DNA of 39,182 bases from Scedosporium boydii (lineage: Eukaryota; Ascomycota; Sordariomycetes; Microascales; Microascaceae): contig NJFT01000307.1 in assembly GCA_002221725.1 (NCBI GenBank), positions 1-39,182 of the forward strand. The letters run 5' to 3'. The notes beneath the pieces were generated by a model. The model saw nothing but the letters and a program-made list of their open reading frames with translations. It ran no database searches and was not told the origin of the DNA. The stretch's first letter is position 1, and each line of letters starts with the position of its first letter. Made by a program: the position numbers and the translations under genes. Of this stretch, positions 29,783-39,182 are shown in pieces.

Positions 29783-31100
29783 CGTTCGTAAATTGAATGC
29801 TAGCGTTACCCGTCCAACTCAAGTTTCGAAAGATTGACCGTGCTTGTGTTTTGCAAATGTAGATTTTTTATATGCTTTTTGCCGAAGGAACCACCATCTT
29901 GTCAGCACTATGCAAGGCGATTGACGATAGTGCTCGAACCGCGAAAACTCACTATGTCAGGGTTGTGTAGTAAAAGAGCGTACTTGACAATTATAGTCAA
30001 AGAGCGTAGATCTACAAAACGGACCATGTTAGCGAGACTAGGGTTCGGTCGAGTGAGGATCCCATTTGCATGAATGATCCGCACGATCACCCGCGCAAAC
30101 AATCCAAGAAAAACGAGCACGCTCAGCAATATTGGGCGCGCAGCACTCGCCACTAGCCTACCCCTGGGCGGATTCCACCTGCGAAAGAGGAGAAAAAGAG
30201 AGGGGATAAACCGTCGAACGATTGCTCCAAGTCGATGGGTAGAGAGTGACGCACATTTCGTATAGTTATATTCAAAAGAGCGACTCGACGAAAAATCGTC
30301 GGGAAATCAAGATGATGGACGTTTCCAAAAATTAATAAAATTATCGTCAAGCGTCCCTCAGATCATGGGTATTCTAATCATCAACGAGCGAGAAGATGGC
30401 GATGTGGAAGACATTGGCGGGCTGGTTCGTGATCGTGTCATCTAATGTCTAATTTCCTTCGCACCGGAAATCCGCCATAAAACCGTCTGGTCGTCGAAGG
30501 AAAAGAAAATTGTTGCGGGGGGAGGAGGAAGAGAATGGAACGCCGGGCTCGAATCGGGCGGGTTAAAGGCGCGCACGCGCTCTCGAGAATCGAATGGAAA
30601 CGTCGTCGCCGTGGTTGAATCTTGTCGGACGGGGCGAGTACGATCTCGGTGAAGGGAGGGAAGGAGAAGGGAAGGAGAGGAAGTAAAGGAAGCGGAAAAT
30701 AGTAGGAGAGTCAGGTGGCGGGAAGCAGTAAGGGAAAAGGGAAGGTGGACACTCTCGGAAGGGGCACAGGCACACAAGAGAGAACGGTGGAGCCAAGGTT
30801 CGGGAAACACGACTAGGGGGAAGGGCCTAGAGAGGACTGACAGGCGACGGCCCCAGCTTAGTGGGAGGAATATTGAAGAGGGGGGTGAGCGTGGAGGTGG
30901 AGCCAGAATTACTGGAAATGGTACACTACGAAGTACTTGCACACTGCGCTGGTTCCTCTGAGCCAGGGCGGGAGAAGACGGTGGGAGTACGAAGTACACG
31001 ATGAAGTACATTCTGGAAGTAAACAGCCAATAATATCGTCCCGTCCTGGCCACCCACGAGTCGAAACGGTATTAGTTCGCTACCGACCGAGACCGTCCTA
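29783..31100 (-). promoter_or_regulatory. Long pyrimidine-rich upstream region of msb2
   Basis: On the msb2 strand 30920-30490 is C/T-rich for several hundred bases, which mimics a 203-codon open frame (31053-30442) composed mostly of Ser, Pro and Leu. I treat it as promoter and 5' leader rather than a gene. Two GTAC words (30927-30936, 30987-30997) flank the upstream end. Several short minus-strand frames at 29900-30350 would be upstream open frames if transcription starts in the C/T tract. Transcript ends cannot be set from sequence. Confidence 0.4.
30927..30997. repeat. Pair of TACGAAGTAC words
   Basis: TACGAAGTAC occurs at 30927-30936 and GTACGAAGTAC at 30987-30997, followed by GATGAAGTAC. 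These belong to the dispersed word family. Confidence 0.75.
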
Positions 31101-32703
31101 CTCATGACGCCGCGAGGCACACCAATACTCGACGAAGAAGGATGGTAGGGAGGAGATTACGTTTGACAGCTACACAGAGTTTGGAGCTAAGACTTAGATA
31201 CTCGGGAGCACGTCGAATCCACGAGTGATGGCAGATGTCGTTTCTTGAGAAAAAGGAGTCATCCTTGATGGCTTCAAAGTTGTTTGTTTGTCTGTCTCTC
31301 CCTCTTGTAATCACCCCATCCAACGTGGTCTGAGATTGAAGACCACAATATCGTACTCGTCGATGCCGTAATACTAGCCTACGTCGTAGTGCATGGCGCT
31401 GAGTATGATTACGACTTTGTGTTCGATATCACCGTGAGAAAAGTGGTTCTCTCCAACAACACGCAGAAATAGTCCGTTTCGAAGGCAGGTCAATGAGAAG
31501 GTGCCATCCGCACTGTTGGTGAGAGTCCTCCCTTGAGAATGGAACCAACTCGGAAAACTGGTCCTTATATTGAAGGATCGCCGGCAGGTACTGGGCTAAT
31601 ACAGCCTATGCTCCCTGTCCTTCCACGCATGAATGTGGCAATTTAGCGTGGTCTGTGAGGTATCATTAAGGTACTTCGTCCCTTGTCTGCTGCGCCCGAT
31701 TTACCGTAATCAATACGGATAGACATAACTTCCCGAAGCTGTGGAATGTGACTGATCGATCCGTTTACGTTTTTATTCCCAACCATGATTCTTCTTGTCG
31801 TCGACGCATCAATCCAAGTCCCCCTTTAATCCCTACATACATGCGGTTATTAGCCTACATGAAAAAAAAAAAGAAATGACGACGAGAAACATACAGTATG
31901 TAGGGCAACGTACATGACTTGAAGACTCATATCAATCCCACGAGGGCGATATTAGAGAGTATTCTCGCACAATTATCGACCATCAAGAAAACCTATCCCG
32001 AGCACGTAAATATAACGGTCCACAGCTGAGATCTCGGTCTTCGTCATGCTCTTTCTAGCTGGCATTTGGAGTTTGTACACTAGTTTACTTCCAATGTGCG
32101 AAAGTACTTATTCATCTCCCCTGCTCAGCGCCATGAACCCCGCTAGAATGGGTGTTGGAGCGCACTTCGTAAAATTGCAGTACCCTCGCTGCCCGCCACA
32201 TGGGGGAGCCTCTCTCAGGCTCTCAATTGGGAGTGTGCTCGGCAGTATTACGGACATGCCACCGCTCGTAGCGTGCTTGGCACCATCGAAAAGTGCAGAC
32301 ACGCAGGGTTGCAGTTGTGCTGAGCATGCCCACGAGTGCAAAGCAACAGTAACTTTCACTATCTGCGGGGCTAGAAATGGCTGATGAGTACATCGTGATG
32401 CGTCGTGGTACTTTCGTCCCCTTTCCCCTGGCAGCGCGTGGCAGGGTGTGGTAGGTACTTGGGATGCTTGTCCTCCAATCCCACCAATAAGCGGTGGATA
32501 TCAGGAACAGAGAGGTACTCGTACTCAAAGAGGATGTACTTTGTACTAGGCTAGTCCAAGCCCCCTAATCCAACCAGCCGCTTCCTTGCCCGAGCAGGCT
32601 TTCATTTCCCGTGTGTACCAAGGGCAGGGCGAAGTCCGGTCCACGCGGATGACCTTCCAACCTGTGGTCGAATATTCTTGTTCCTGGCTAAAGCATGATC
32701 AAT

Positions 32704-32722
32704 GTACTTCGTACTTTGGTAC
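32704..32722. repeat. GTACTTCGTAC word with overlapping GTACTTTGGTAC
   Basis: GTACTTCGTAC at 32704-32714 overlaps GTACTTTGGTAC at 32711-32722. A GTACTTTGTAC lies at 32536-32546. This is the densest local cluster of the dispersed word family. Confidence 0.75.
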
Positions 32723-33466
32723 AAGGCGTGGATAATTTCACGAGGAATTGGGAAGATAAAACGGTTTCGCCGACGGTTCACATCGAAAACGGAAACTGGA
32801 ATTAAAATTGAGGTCTTCCGTGTATTTATTCTACCAACGTGCGACCAAGAGGCACGCAATACCAATCTGCAAATTCATGGGAAACCAGAGCAGTGGTTTT
32901 ACTCCTATCTCTGGTGAGACATTAAAATGAGGCGATGGTTGGGACCATTTCGTCCTCCGTACCTCGTACCCCAAGAGTTGATGTCTTAGTGAGACAGGCA
33001 TGCAGTGGTATTTGCTCCTTGCGCCGCACTAGTGAGACCCGTGAAGGGATGATGGTGGTTAGCAATCAGTGTTCTTGCATGCAGGAGAGTCGGGTTCACT
33101 GATCTGTCCTAGTGTCCTTGGGACTTCGTGTGCGGACCTGAATGCCTCCTCTCCAGTCTATTACCTCGTATGTACAAAGGTTCAATGTTAACTTGTCAGC
33201 ATCAATCCATCAATCCATTGACCTGAATGCCTCGTTCCTCGTACCGCCCCCGTATATGCAGCTAGCAGCGCAAATTTTCCTTCCTCAAGCCCTACGAAGT
33301 ACGAAGGAACGAATTTCGAGCCCAAACACGTTGCATTCCGAGCCAAGAAGGAAAGCAAAGCCTCAAGCGATCGGCAAACGGATCTCGCAAAACGGTAAGC
33401 GTCTATTTTGACGAGGGCAGTAGGTTCACCATCCCATCGTGGATCAAAATCATCAAATCAGGCACT

Positions 33467-33488
33467 CCTTTTTTTTTTTTTTTTTTTT
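33467..33488. repeat. Long T homopolymer
   Basis: A run of about 22 T is followed by CCAG. Its length makes local assembly uncertain. It could be the A-tail scar of a retroposed sequence on the minus strand, but no element body was recognised beside it. Confidence 0.7.
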
Positions 33489-34359
33489 CCAGAGCCCGGT
33501 TACTGTGCGATTCACACTATGTCCATTGACAAGATGAACAGCACACAGACCTCACTCAGGAGAGCTATAGAACCAATATTATTGCAGGCGAAGGGCTGCC
33601 CAGGCGACACTATGAGTCTATTATTCCTTGTCATTGTGAAGAAGAAGAAGAAGCTGAACGTGTGCTTTTTCGATGGAGTTCAGGAAGACGGAAAACCAAC
33701 TCATTTCTTCGTACCATGTTGCTCGTTCCGTTCTTGATGCTTCACACATCTGATCGTAGATCCCATATCCCGGACACAGAGATGGGCAGAATGCGGAGAC
33801 AGAACGGCTCGAATTGAAACGGGATGGATCCAAGTAAAAGCTCGATAACTTCGTCCTAGTATAGGAGAGGGGACGTAATAATAGTGCACATCCAATCTAT
33901 GGGTCCTCGTTTAATTCCCCTTCCCGCTGCACCCAACCAATTCACCGAGCGGGGGTTGGCACTCTAATGAACAAATTAATTCCTGTGCCGATGCACATAT
34001 TAATTGATCCTATCAATTCTTTTGCCCATTTTCGGTTATTGGGCACCTCGATATTGAGGTCTTGCGGTACAATCTAAAGTTCATCCATAGTACTTGCCGC
34101 ATCGGGCCATGGATATCGGATGCCAATATCTTCAGGTGTGGGTGGGCCACATGAGCCTTGAGCAAGAAGAGCAGGAAGAGCAGGAAGGGCAAGACAAAAA
34201 GCAAGGAATAAAATCCATGCTGTTTGCCTTATGATAGAGGCAAGCTCATTATCAATATGTGGTTGATGCACATCGACAAATCCAGCAGTGTGGTCTCGTT
34301 CTGGAGAGGTGTGGAACAGAGAGACATCAGATGTGGTCGGTCGCGGTGACACTAAGACA

Positions 34360-34379
34360 ACACGACACGACACGACACA
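34360..34379. repeat. ACACG pentanucleotide tandem repeat
   Basis: About three and a half copies of a 5-nt ACACG unit lie in non-coding sequence. Confidence 0.8.
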
Positions 34380-35164
34380 GCCTGTCTCGATGAGATGAAC
34401 TTTTTCTGGATCCGCACCGCCGAGTCTCCGCAACTCAAGTCCTCGATCAGTGAAGCCGCGTCCGCCGGTTCTAGAATCTCGAATGCACGGGTATTACCCC
34501 CCATAACCACAAAGGCTCAACGCCATCACGTCAGCACATTTCTCAGATACGAACACAAATGCCCTTGCATGCAGACTCCCTCTTGGCCCGCTCAGGCGTG
34601 CGGGCGCATCATCAGTAACACACAGGGCGCACGCAGGCTGGACTTCGGCCTGAGCTAGGTGGCTAGGCCCGGGTCCAACTGCACGAGTCCCACGACTAAA
34701 ATTCCTTCGCCCATTCACTACCTACCCGTCCGTTTGCGTGCATTGGTACATCTCCCGTCAGAGGAAATGGGTATCGTCGCCGCAAGGGAGCAAGAAAAAA
34801 ATGACGGCACTGATTGATCGTCCCCCCACCTTATCTGACTTCGTACCTCAGTACTTGATAGCTGCTTCAGGTCCGCATCCGCTGTTGGCATTTGGTGACC
34901 AACCAACACGTTGTTTCCGGTGCACTTCACATGGCAACAGATCACCAAGTGCACTTCTTGAAATCTCGCATAAGTCATGACGTTTCTTATTAGTTAACTC
35001 GACATCTCTTTGTTATGTCTATCTCCTCTCCCGTGAGGTTTCTTGAGGGGGACCGGCTACCGCGTTTCATTCGTTAAATCGTAGAGGAGCTTTCCAGGTT
35101 AAGGAATATCGTGGGCAAGCATATCCATCAGCGCAAACAGTAGGGCATTGGTATCATAAAACAC

Positions 35165-35754
35165 CTAAATGTCGATTAATAACTTGCGAGATACTATGCT
35201 TCCCAGGTCTGTGGGGCCGTCTGCTGCTACACGTGCATCATCAATCACCAACGGCGACAAGGCTCGCGATATTTTCAGCCCAATCCCAGTAATGTCTAGT
35301 ATCCTCCCGACTCGGGCATGGACGTCCAAGAAGATGGGACTAGGAAGCGGCACTGACAGGTCCCTGGATCGAAGGGTGACCGCCGCGGGCACATCGAAAT
35401 CAGGAGGATATGTCACGAGGGTGCCCAGCTTCGGAACTTGATACTCATTCTCCGTATAGCGTCGACTGAAAAGTTATGAAGCTAGCGGACTTTGCCGCTG
35501 TCGATAGAGACTTCGAGGACATCGTGCGCAAGGACTAGTCGCCCACCCTCAGGCAAGTGATTGAGGAAGGTGCGAATCAGTGATAGAGTGTCATCGGACT
35601 CCGCTACGAGCTGGTAGGACTGAAGTGATGCGATGGCCTTGTTCGTAGTTTCCTTCCATGTCGTTGCTTCCAAAGCTGGACTGGTTCTCAAATGACGTAA
35701 TTGGTGTGGGGAGATAGGAGGGATGGCACAGAGAGGGTCATCGACGAAACTCAT
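35165..35754 (-). pseudogene. Broken hypothetical gene, two same-strand fragments (possibly relic of an HNH-nuclease-type fungal protein)
   Basis: Fragment 1 (35754-35482) begins MSFVDDPLCAIPPISPHQL and ends with TFLNHLPEGGRLVLAHDVLE and a stop. Fragment 2 (about 35470-35165), in another frame, carries YTENEYQVPKLGTLVTYPPD, then VTLRSRDLSVPLPSPIFLD and VHARVGRILDITG. Both read like real protein. The second resembles, from memory, the C-terminal part of fungal HNH-nuclease-domain proteins (a 'PLP-P-LL-H---ARILH-TG' pattern). No HNH core lies between them. I could not find a donor and acceptor pair that joins the frames; a TAA precedes fragment 2 in its frame. A relic with an internal deletion is likelier than an intact gene. 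The family assignment is weak. Confidence 0.33.
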
Positions 35755-38700
35755 CTCGACAGCAATGGAATATAACAATTTGAATATATGCCTGCATTTG
35801 TAAAAATATGAAGCAGGCGCCTTTGTCAAAAATGGCCATTGTGTTCCTTGATTCAGCTATGGTAAATTGTGAGTTGATATTAACATCAATGATGATGGAA
35901 GGAGCACTTCCTTGACAAATATCTCGGCATGAACCTTCCCAACCGGATCTCAATGGGTCGAACATTCCGTTTTTACCAACACTTTAAATACAGGATATTA
36001 AACTACTTCATCAACAATCAAATCAGGACGCCATTGATATTTTGGCCACCAAGACTCGGCCACCTTCAAGAAGGAGAGGTGGAGAAGTGAGAACTGGCGA
36101 ATCCGGTGCACATTCCATTTCAGGGTATCTATACGAAGTATAATATTTGCTATCCCCAGCACAAGCGAGAAACAATATTCTGTCGAGACTAAAAGAGCAC
36201 TGGCAAGTGGCAGCGGAAGCAGCCACTTGGCTCCAGGCAGGTTTGAAATTCACACCTCGCAGCATATTCTAATATCTCGCGCTCTTCTGCGAAGGACGCC
36301 TCAAATCATGCTGTGTAACAGGAGCTGCAAGGAACTCGCAGGGCAATTTTCGTACCTGCCTGCTTCAAGCTTAGGTGGGCAGTTCATTCTCAAGGACCCA
36401 GGGTAGACGACAGAACTATGAATAATGGCCGGATTCCAAGGGACTTTGATAATACAAGGTGCCTCGACTTCAAGCAGGTGCATCTGCGAAGTAGAGCTGA
36501 GAATGAAATTAAACGCACGTCCTTACTGGCACTCGTGGGGATGTCCGGCGGAGATGCCAACTCTCGAGCCCTGGGGAGATGGACGCCACTGCGTTCAAGT
36601 GGCTGGGGGGAGGACTACAAAGTGTGGACTTGACGAGGTGATACTATCCGGGACTATTGGCGCATAGAGAATAGGGCCACTGCCTGGCTTCATCGAAACT
36701 GACAGCTCACATTCAGACTCCACCTGCCTTTGAGAGACATTGAGAGCACAATCCACTCACCCAACCTTACCATCTGATCAACTGAAGGGTTGGAGGGAAG
36801 AAAAAAGCAATGATGAAGCTAAAAATCTTTTCCAGAAAAGCAAGCGTGATGCCACGACAACACCCCGAGCACTGCATTCGTCATCGAGAATAGTAACAGT
36901 GTTCCACGAAGCAACGACCTCGAATGATGCTTGGGATGGAATTGTCTGAGTCAAGAGTGACAGGTGCTGACTGCGTCTTCAAAACATATCACTTCTTCCG
37001 TCGTAAACGGTCTTTTTTTTCTCTGACCGAATGATCGCACGTCCTACCTACGAAGGATGAACGTGCCCCGACGAAGTAACTCTCTCAACGCTTACCTGGT
37101 ACTAGTGCAGACGCTGTGAGAGTTCCTTGATAGACTCTCTCATTTCCGCCCTGAACGTGGCACTCGTGGCTAGCACCCTAGTGTACCGTAGCGTGCGGGA
37201 CAGACATCCTGCGAAAGACGCGGGATGTCCTTCGTCCGATAATCCGACGATTTGGGTAAAGATCGTACCTCGTGCTCAGCACACTATCGTGTACTTCGTA
37301 TTACCGTCGATCTCATGAAGCTTACCGATTCTAGAACTAATTTTATCCTTGCCAGGCTGGGACGGAGCGCAAGTCTTTTTCTCCAGACGGGGGAGCGCCC
37401 TAAGAAGAGCGCAATTACGGAGCCATTGCCAGTATTGTTCTCCACCCAGTTGGACCTCTCACCAAAATGGCGATATTGCCTCGACGCACGAAGTAATTTA
37501 TTCTACTATCGATCATCTCTATTACACTATAAACGCCTCATCTGAGGTCTTTTCCCAAGATGGTGCAAACTCCTTGACACGAGGAACACTAATTAAGTCG
37601 AGTCCAGGTCAATCCTCACCTGAATACAACTCCACGGCTGACCGCCCTACAAGACGCGTAAAATTGATGTTTTGCTGCCGTCCTGCCCTTTATCCTGAAC
37701 CTGAAACCTGGAGGCGTCGTGTTCAAAAAACGGTTGCAACCAGGGAGCGGGGCACTGAGAAAAAAAAAAGGAAGAGCGGGCAAAAAGGCGTTTCTTGTTT
37801 CTCGCCTGATGCCGCGGGATGTTTCCATCCCTGGGTTCACACACATACTGCCACTCACCCAACTCAACCTGTTGTTTCTCTCTGGGAAAGGGGAATGGCT
37901 GGAAAATGGGCATGATTTTCTTACACGTCTCTGCTCGGCTTCCTCATCCCGTGTCTTGTCCCTCATCCGTCATGTGAAACAAGATCTCATATTTATCAGA
38001 AACCACAACGGCTTTGCTTTCAATTGGCAGCATGCACATCTCGGAAGATGCGCGGAACGGTTTTCCACGATAAAAGGAAGAAGGAAGAGGGTGGATATCG
38101 CTGACGGAAGATCTGCAGAGCACCGCAATGTTGATCATCGATCTTAACCTGCCAGTACCGAGGTATTATAACGCAGCAGTTATGGGTCGTCTCATGTGTT
38201 CACAATCTTCTCAGACGCTGACTTACACCCTAGCCATCCCCGGGCTGTCATGAAGAGTCTATGACACTGATAGCATGCAGGTTGTTAGTTGTCAGAGCTC
38301 AGATACCGCAAACACTGGTGATAGGAAAAAAAAAATAGCCATGTTTCTGCTCCTGCCGCTGCCCAGGGTCCCGAACGGGTCCACCAGCTGTACACTTGAA
38401 TATCCGAGCTATTCATAACATGAAAGAAGAAAAAACTTTTTCCGGGACGAAGCGGGTCGTTGGGAAGTCCAGCGGAGAGTCTTCAGCGTCCACATCTCGG
38501 ATGCCTGAGGGCGCCGTTTTCTCTCCCACCTCCGTCGGGGTGCAGATGCAAGGGCATCTGCATCACCGTCGTACTCTGCAGAAACGAGGTGGTCCCTGCC
38601 TGCTCTTCCCGGGTAAGAAAATCCTTCAGGTCGACTCTTCGGCAGTCAGGTGGATGTGTGGCCGAACTTAGCCAGATGATTCTGTCGTGAGCATTGAGCC

Positions 38701-39182
38701 GCGAGTATTCATTTGTTTGATACACTCGTCTGCCAGCGTGCCGCCCCATCGAGGCAGAGCACCTTTTCCCGCAATACGCATTTCTTTATCCCTTGTTTCG
38801 AATGGTTTTCTGCAAGGGGGGATACCCATTGGCCTATCATATCCCCAGAGTCTTCGGAATCGGTGGCAGAAGGAGTAGAGCCAAGAAACGAGGATCTTCA
38901 ATATCCGTTGCTGCTGTTACTCTCCTTTCCTCTCCTTGCTTGCGTCCGCACACCGACTGGATCCGTGCCGAAGCCGAGCACCCGGAATGAATCGAAGTGC
39001 ATCGCCGAGAACAGAGGCACCCATCTAGGCCGGTTTGCCGCCGAGGTCCTCATCGGTTCTCGGAGACGTGGTAGATCCGATTTATACTAAGTAGAGGTGG
39101 AATATATGACTAGGTACGTAGGGGATAAGCGTCGGAAAGAAGGAGAATGATAGTTGCAATGAGAAGAAGAAGGGGAAAAAAA
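35755..39182. other. Gene-poor right end of the window
   Basis: No gene is supported. Open frames up to 188 codons (37349-37915, +) are rich in Arg, Ser and Thr, lack any domain and overlap frames on the other strand. Minus-strand frames at 36023-36483 look partly protein-like but match no family I know. TACGAAGTA at 36132-36140 and TACTTCGTA at 37292-37300 belong to the dispersed word set. The end of the window cuts the region. Confidence 0.35.

Larger units (their letters stand above)
31101..35164. other. Gene-poor region, nothing recognised as coding
   Basis: No open frame here has domain features or a convincing splice structure. Visible items are GTAC words at 31671, 32515-32546, 32704-32722, 32959-32969, 33162, 33238, 33293-33306 and about 34840. 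There is also an A-run near 31861-31873, a T-run of about 22 at 33467-33488, a GAA repeat near 33640, and an ACACG repeat at 34360-34379. It could contain decayed mobile DNA, but I saw no terminal repeats or transposase motifs. Confidence 0.35.

Noticed and set aside
30442..31053. 203-codon frame on the minus strand upstream of msb2
   Set aside because: Low-complexity Ser/Pro/Leu translation of a C/T-rich tract; no domain.
37349..37915. 188-codon frame on +
   Set aside because: No domain, biased composition, overlaps minus-strand frames; looks like chance in a gene-poor region.
1..39182. CRISPR array, rRNA genes, intact transposons
   Set aside because: No regularly spaced repeats, no rRNA-like sequence, and no transposase or reverse transcriptase motifs with terminal repeats were seen.

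Overview
The window looks like nuclear DNA of a filamentous ascomycete (Pezizomycotina). The evidence is short GT-AG introns (about 55-300 nt) with CTAAC-type branch points, pyrimidine-rich leaders, GC-rich third codon positions, and families typical of this group: a LaeA-like methyltransferase, a Zn2Cys6 factor with fungal middle homology region, a 14-span MFS pump, Mdv1, Bcp1 and an Msb2-type mucin. I cannot name the species.

Layout: 0.6-1.8 kb holds a LaeA/TAM-type methyltransferase (+, 4 exons). 3.6-4.3 kb holds a short, probably truncated copy of a fungal hypothetical family. 4.8 kb holds a tRNA-like element with a pol III box B. 5.1-8.1 kb holds a Zn2Cys6 transcription factor (-, 4 exons, one of 31 nt). 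8.1-12.8 kb has no recognisable gene. 12.8-15.5 kb holds an MFS drug/toxin-efflux-type transporter (+, 5 exons, one GC-AG intron). 16.0-16.7 kb is a frameshifted, 5'-truncated TPR gene relic (-). 17.1-19.3 kb is a PIG-L/LmbE-type deacetylase fused to a glycosyltransferase-like half (+), broken by two compensating frameshifts and one stop codon.

The conserved housekeeping block follows: chorismate mutase (-, 19.7-20.7 kb), mitochondrial fission adaptor Mdv1 (+, 22.1-24.5 kb), Bcp1 (-, 25.0-26.1 kb) and the signalling mucin Msb2 (-, 27.4-29.8 kb). Msb2 has a long upstream region (29.8-31.1 kb) that is pyrimidine-rich on its own strand. From 31.1 kb to the end the window is gene-poor; the only protein-like signal is a broken hypothetical gene at 35.2-35.8 kb.

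The genes do not form an obvious biosynthetic cluster. A LaeA-like methyltransferase, a Zn2Cys6 factor and an MFS pump lie within 15 kb, but there is no backbone enzyme (PKS, NRPS, terpene cyclase) between them. The items most worth attention are the decayed deacetylase-glycosyltransferase fusion next to a decayed TPR gene, and two sets of short repeated words in the intergenic DNA: TACTTCGTA (9 exact copies by eye) and palindromic CAATTG sites clustered at 21.1-21.8 kb.
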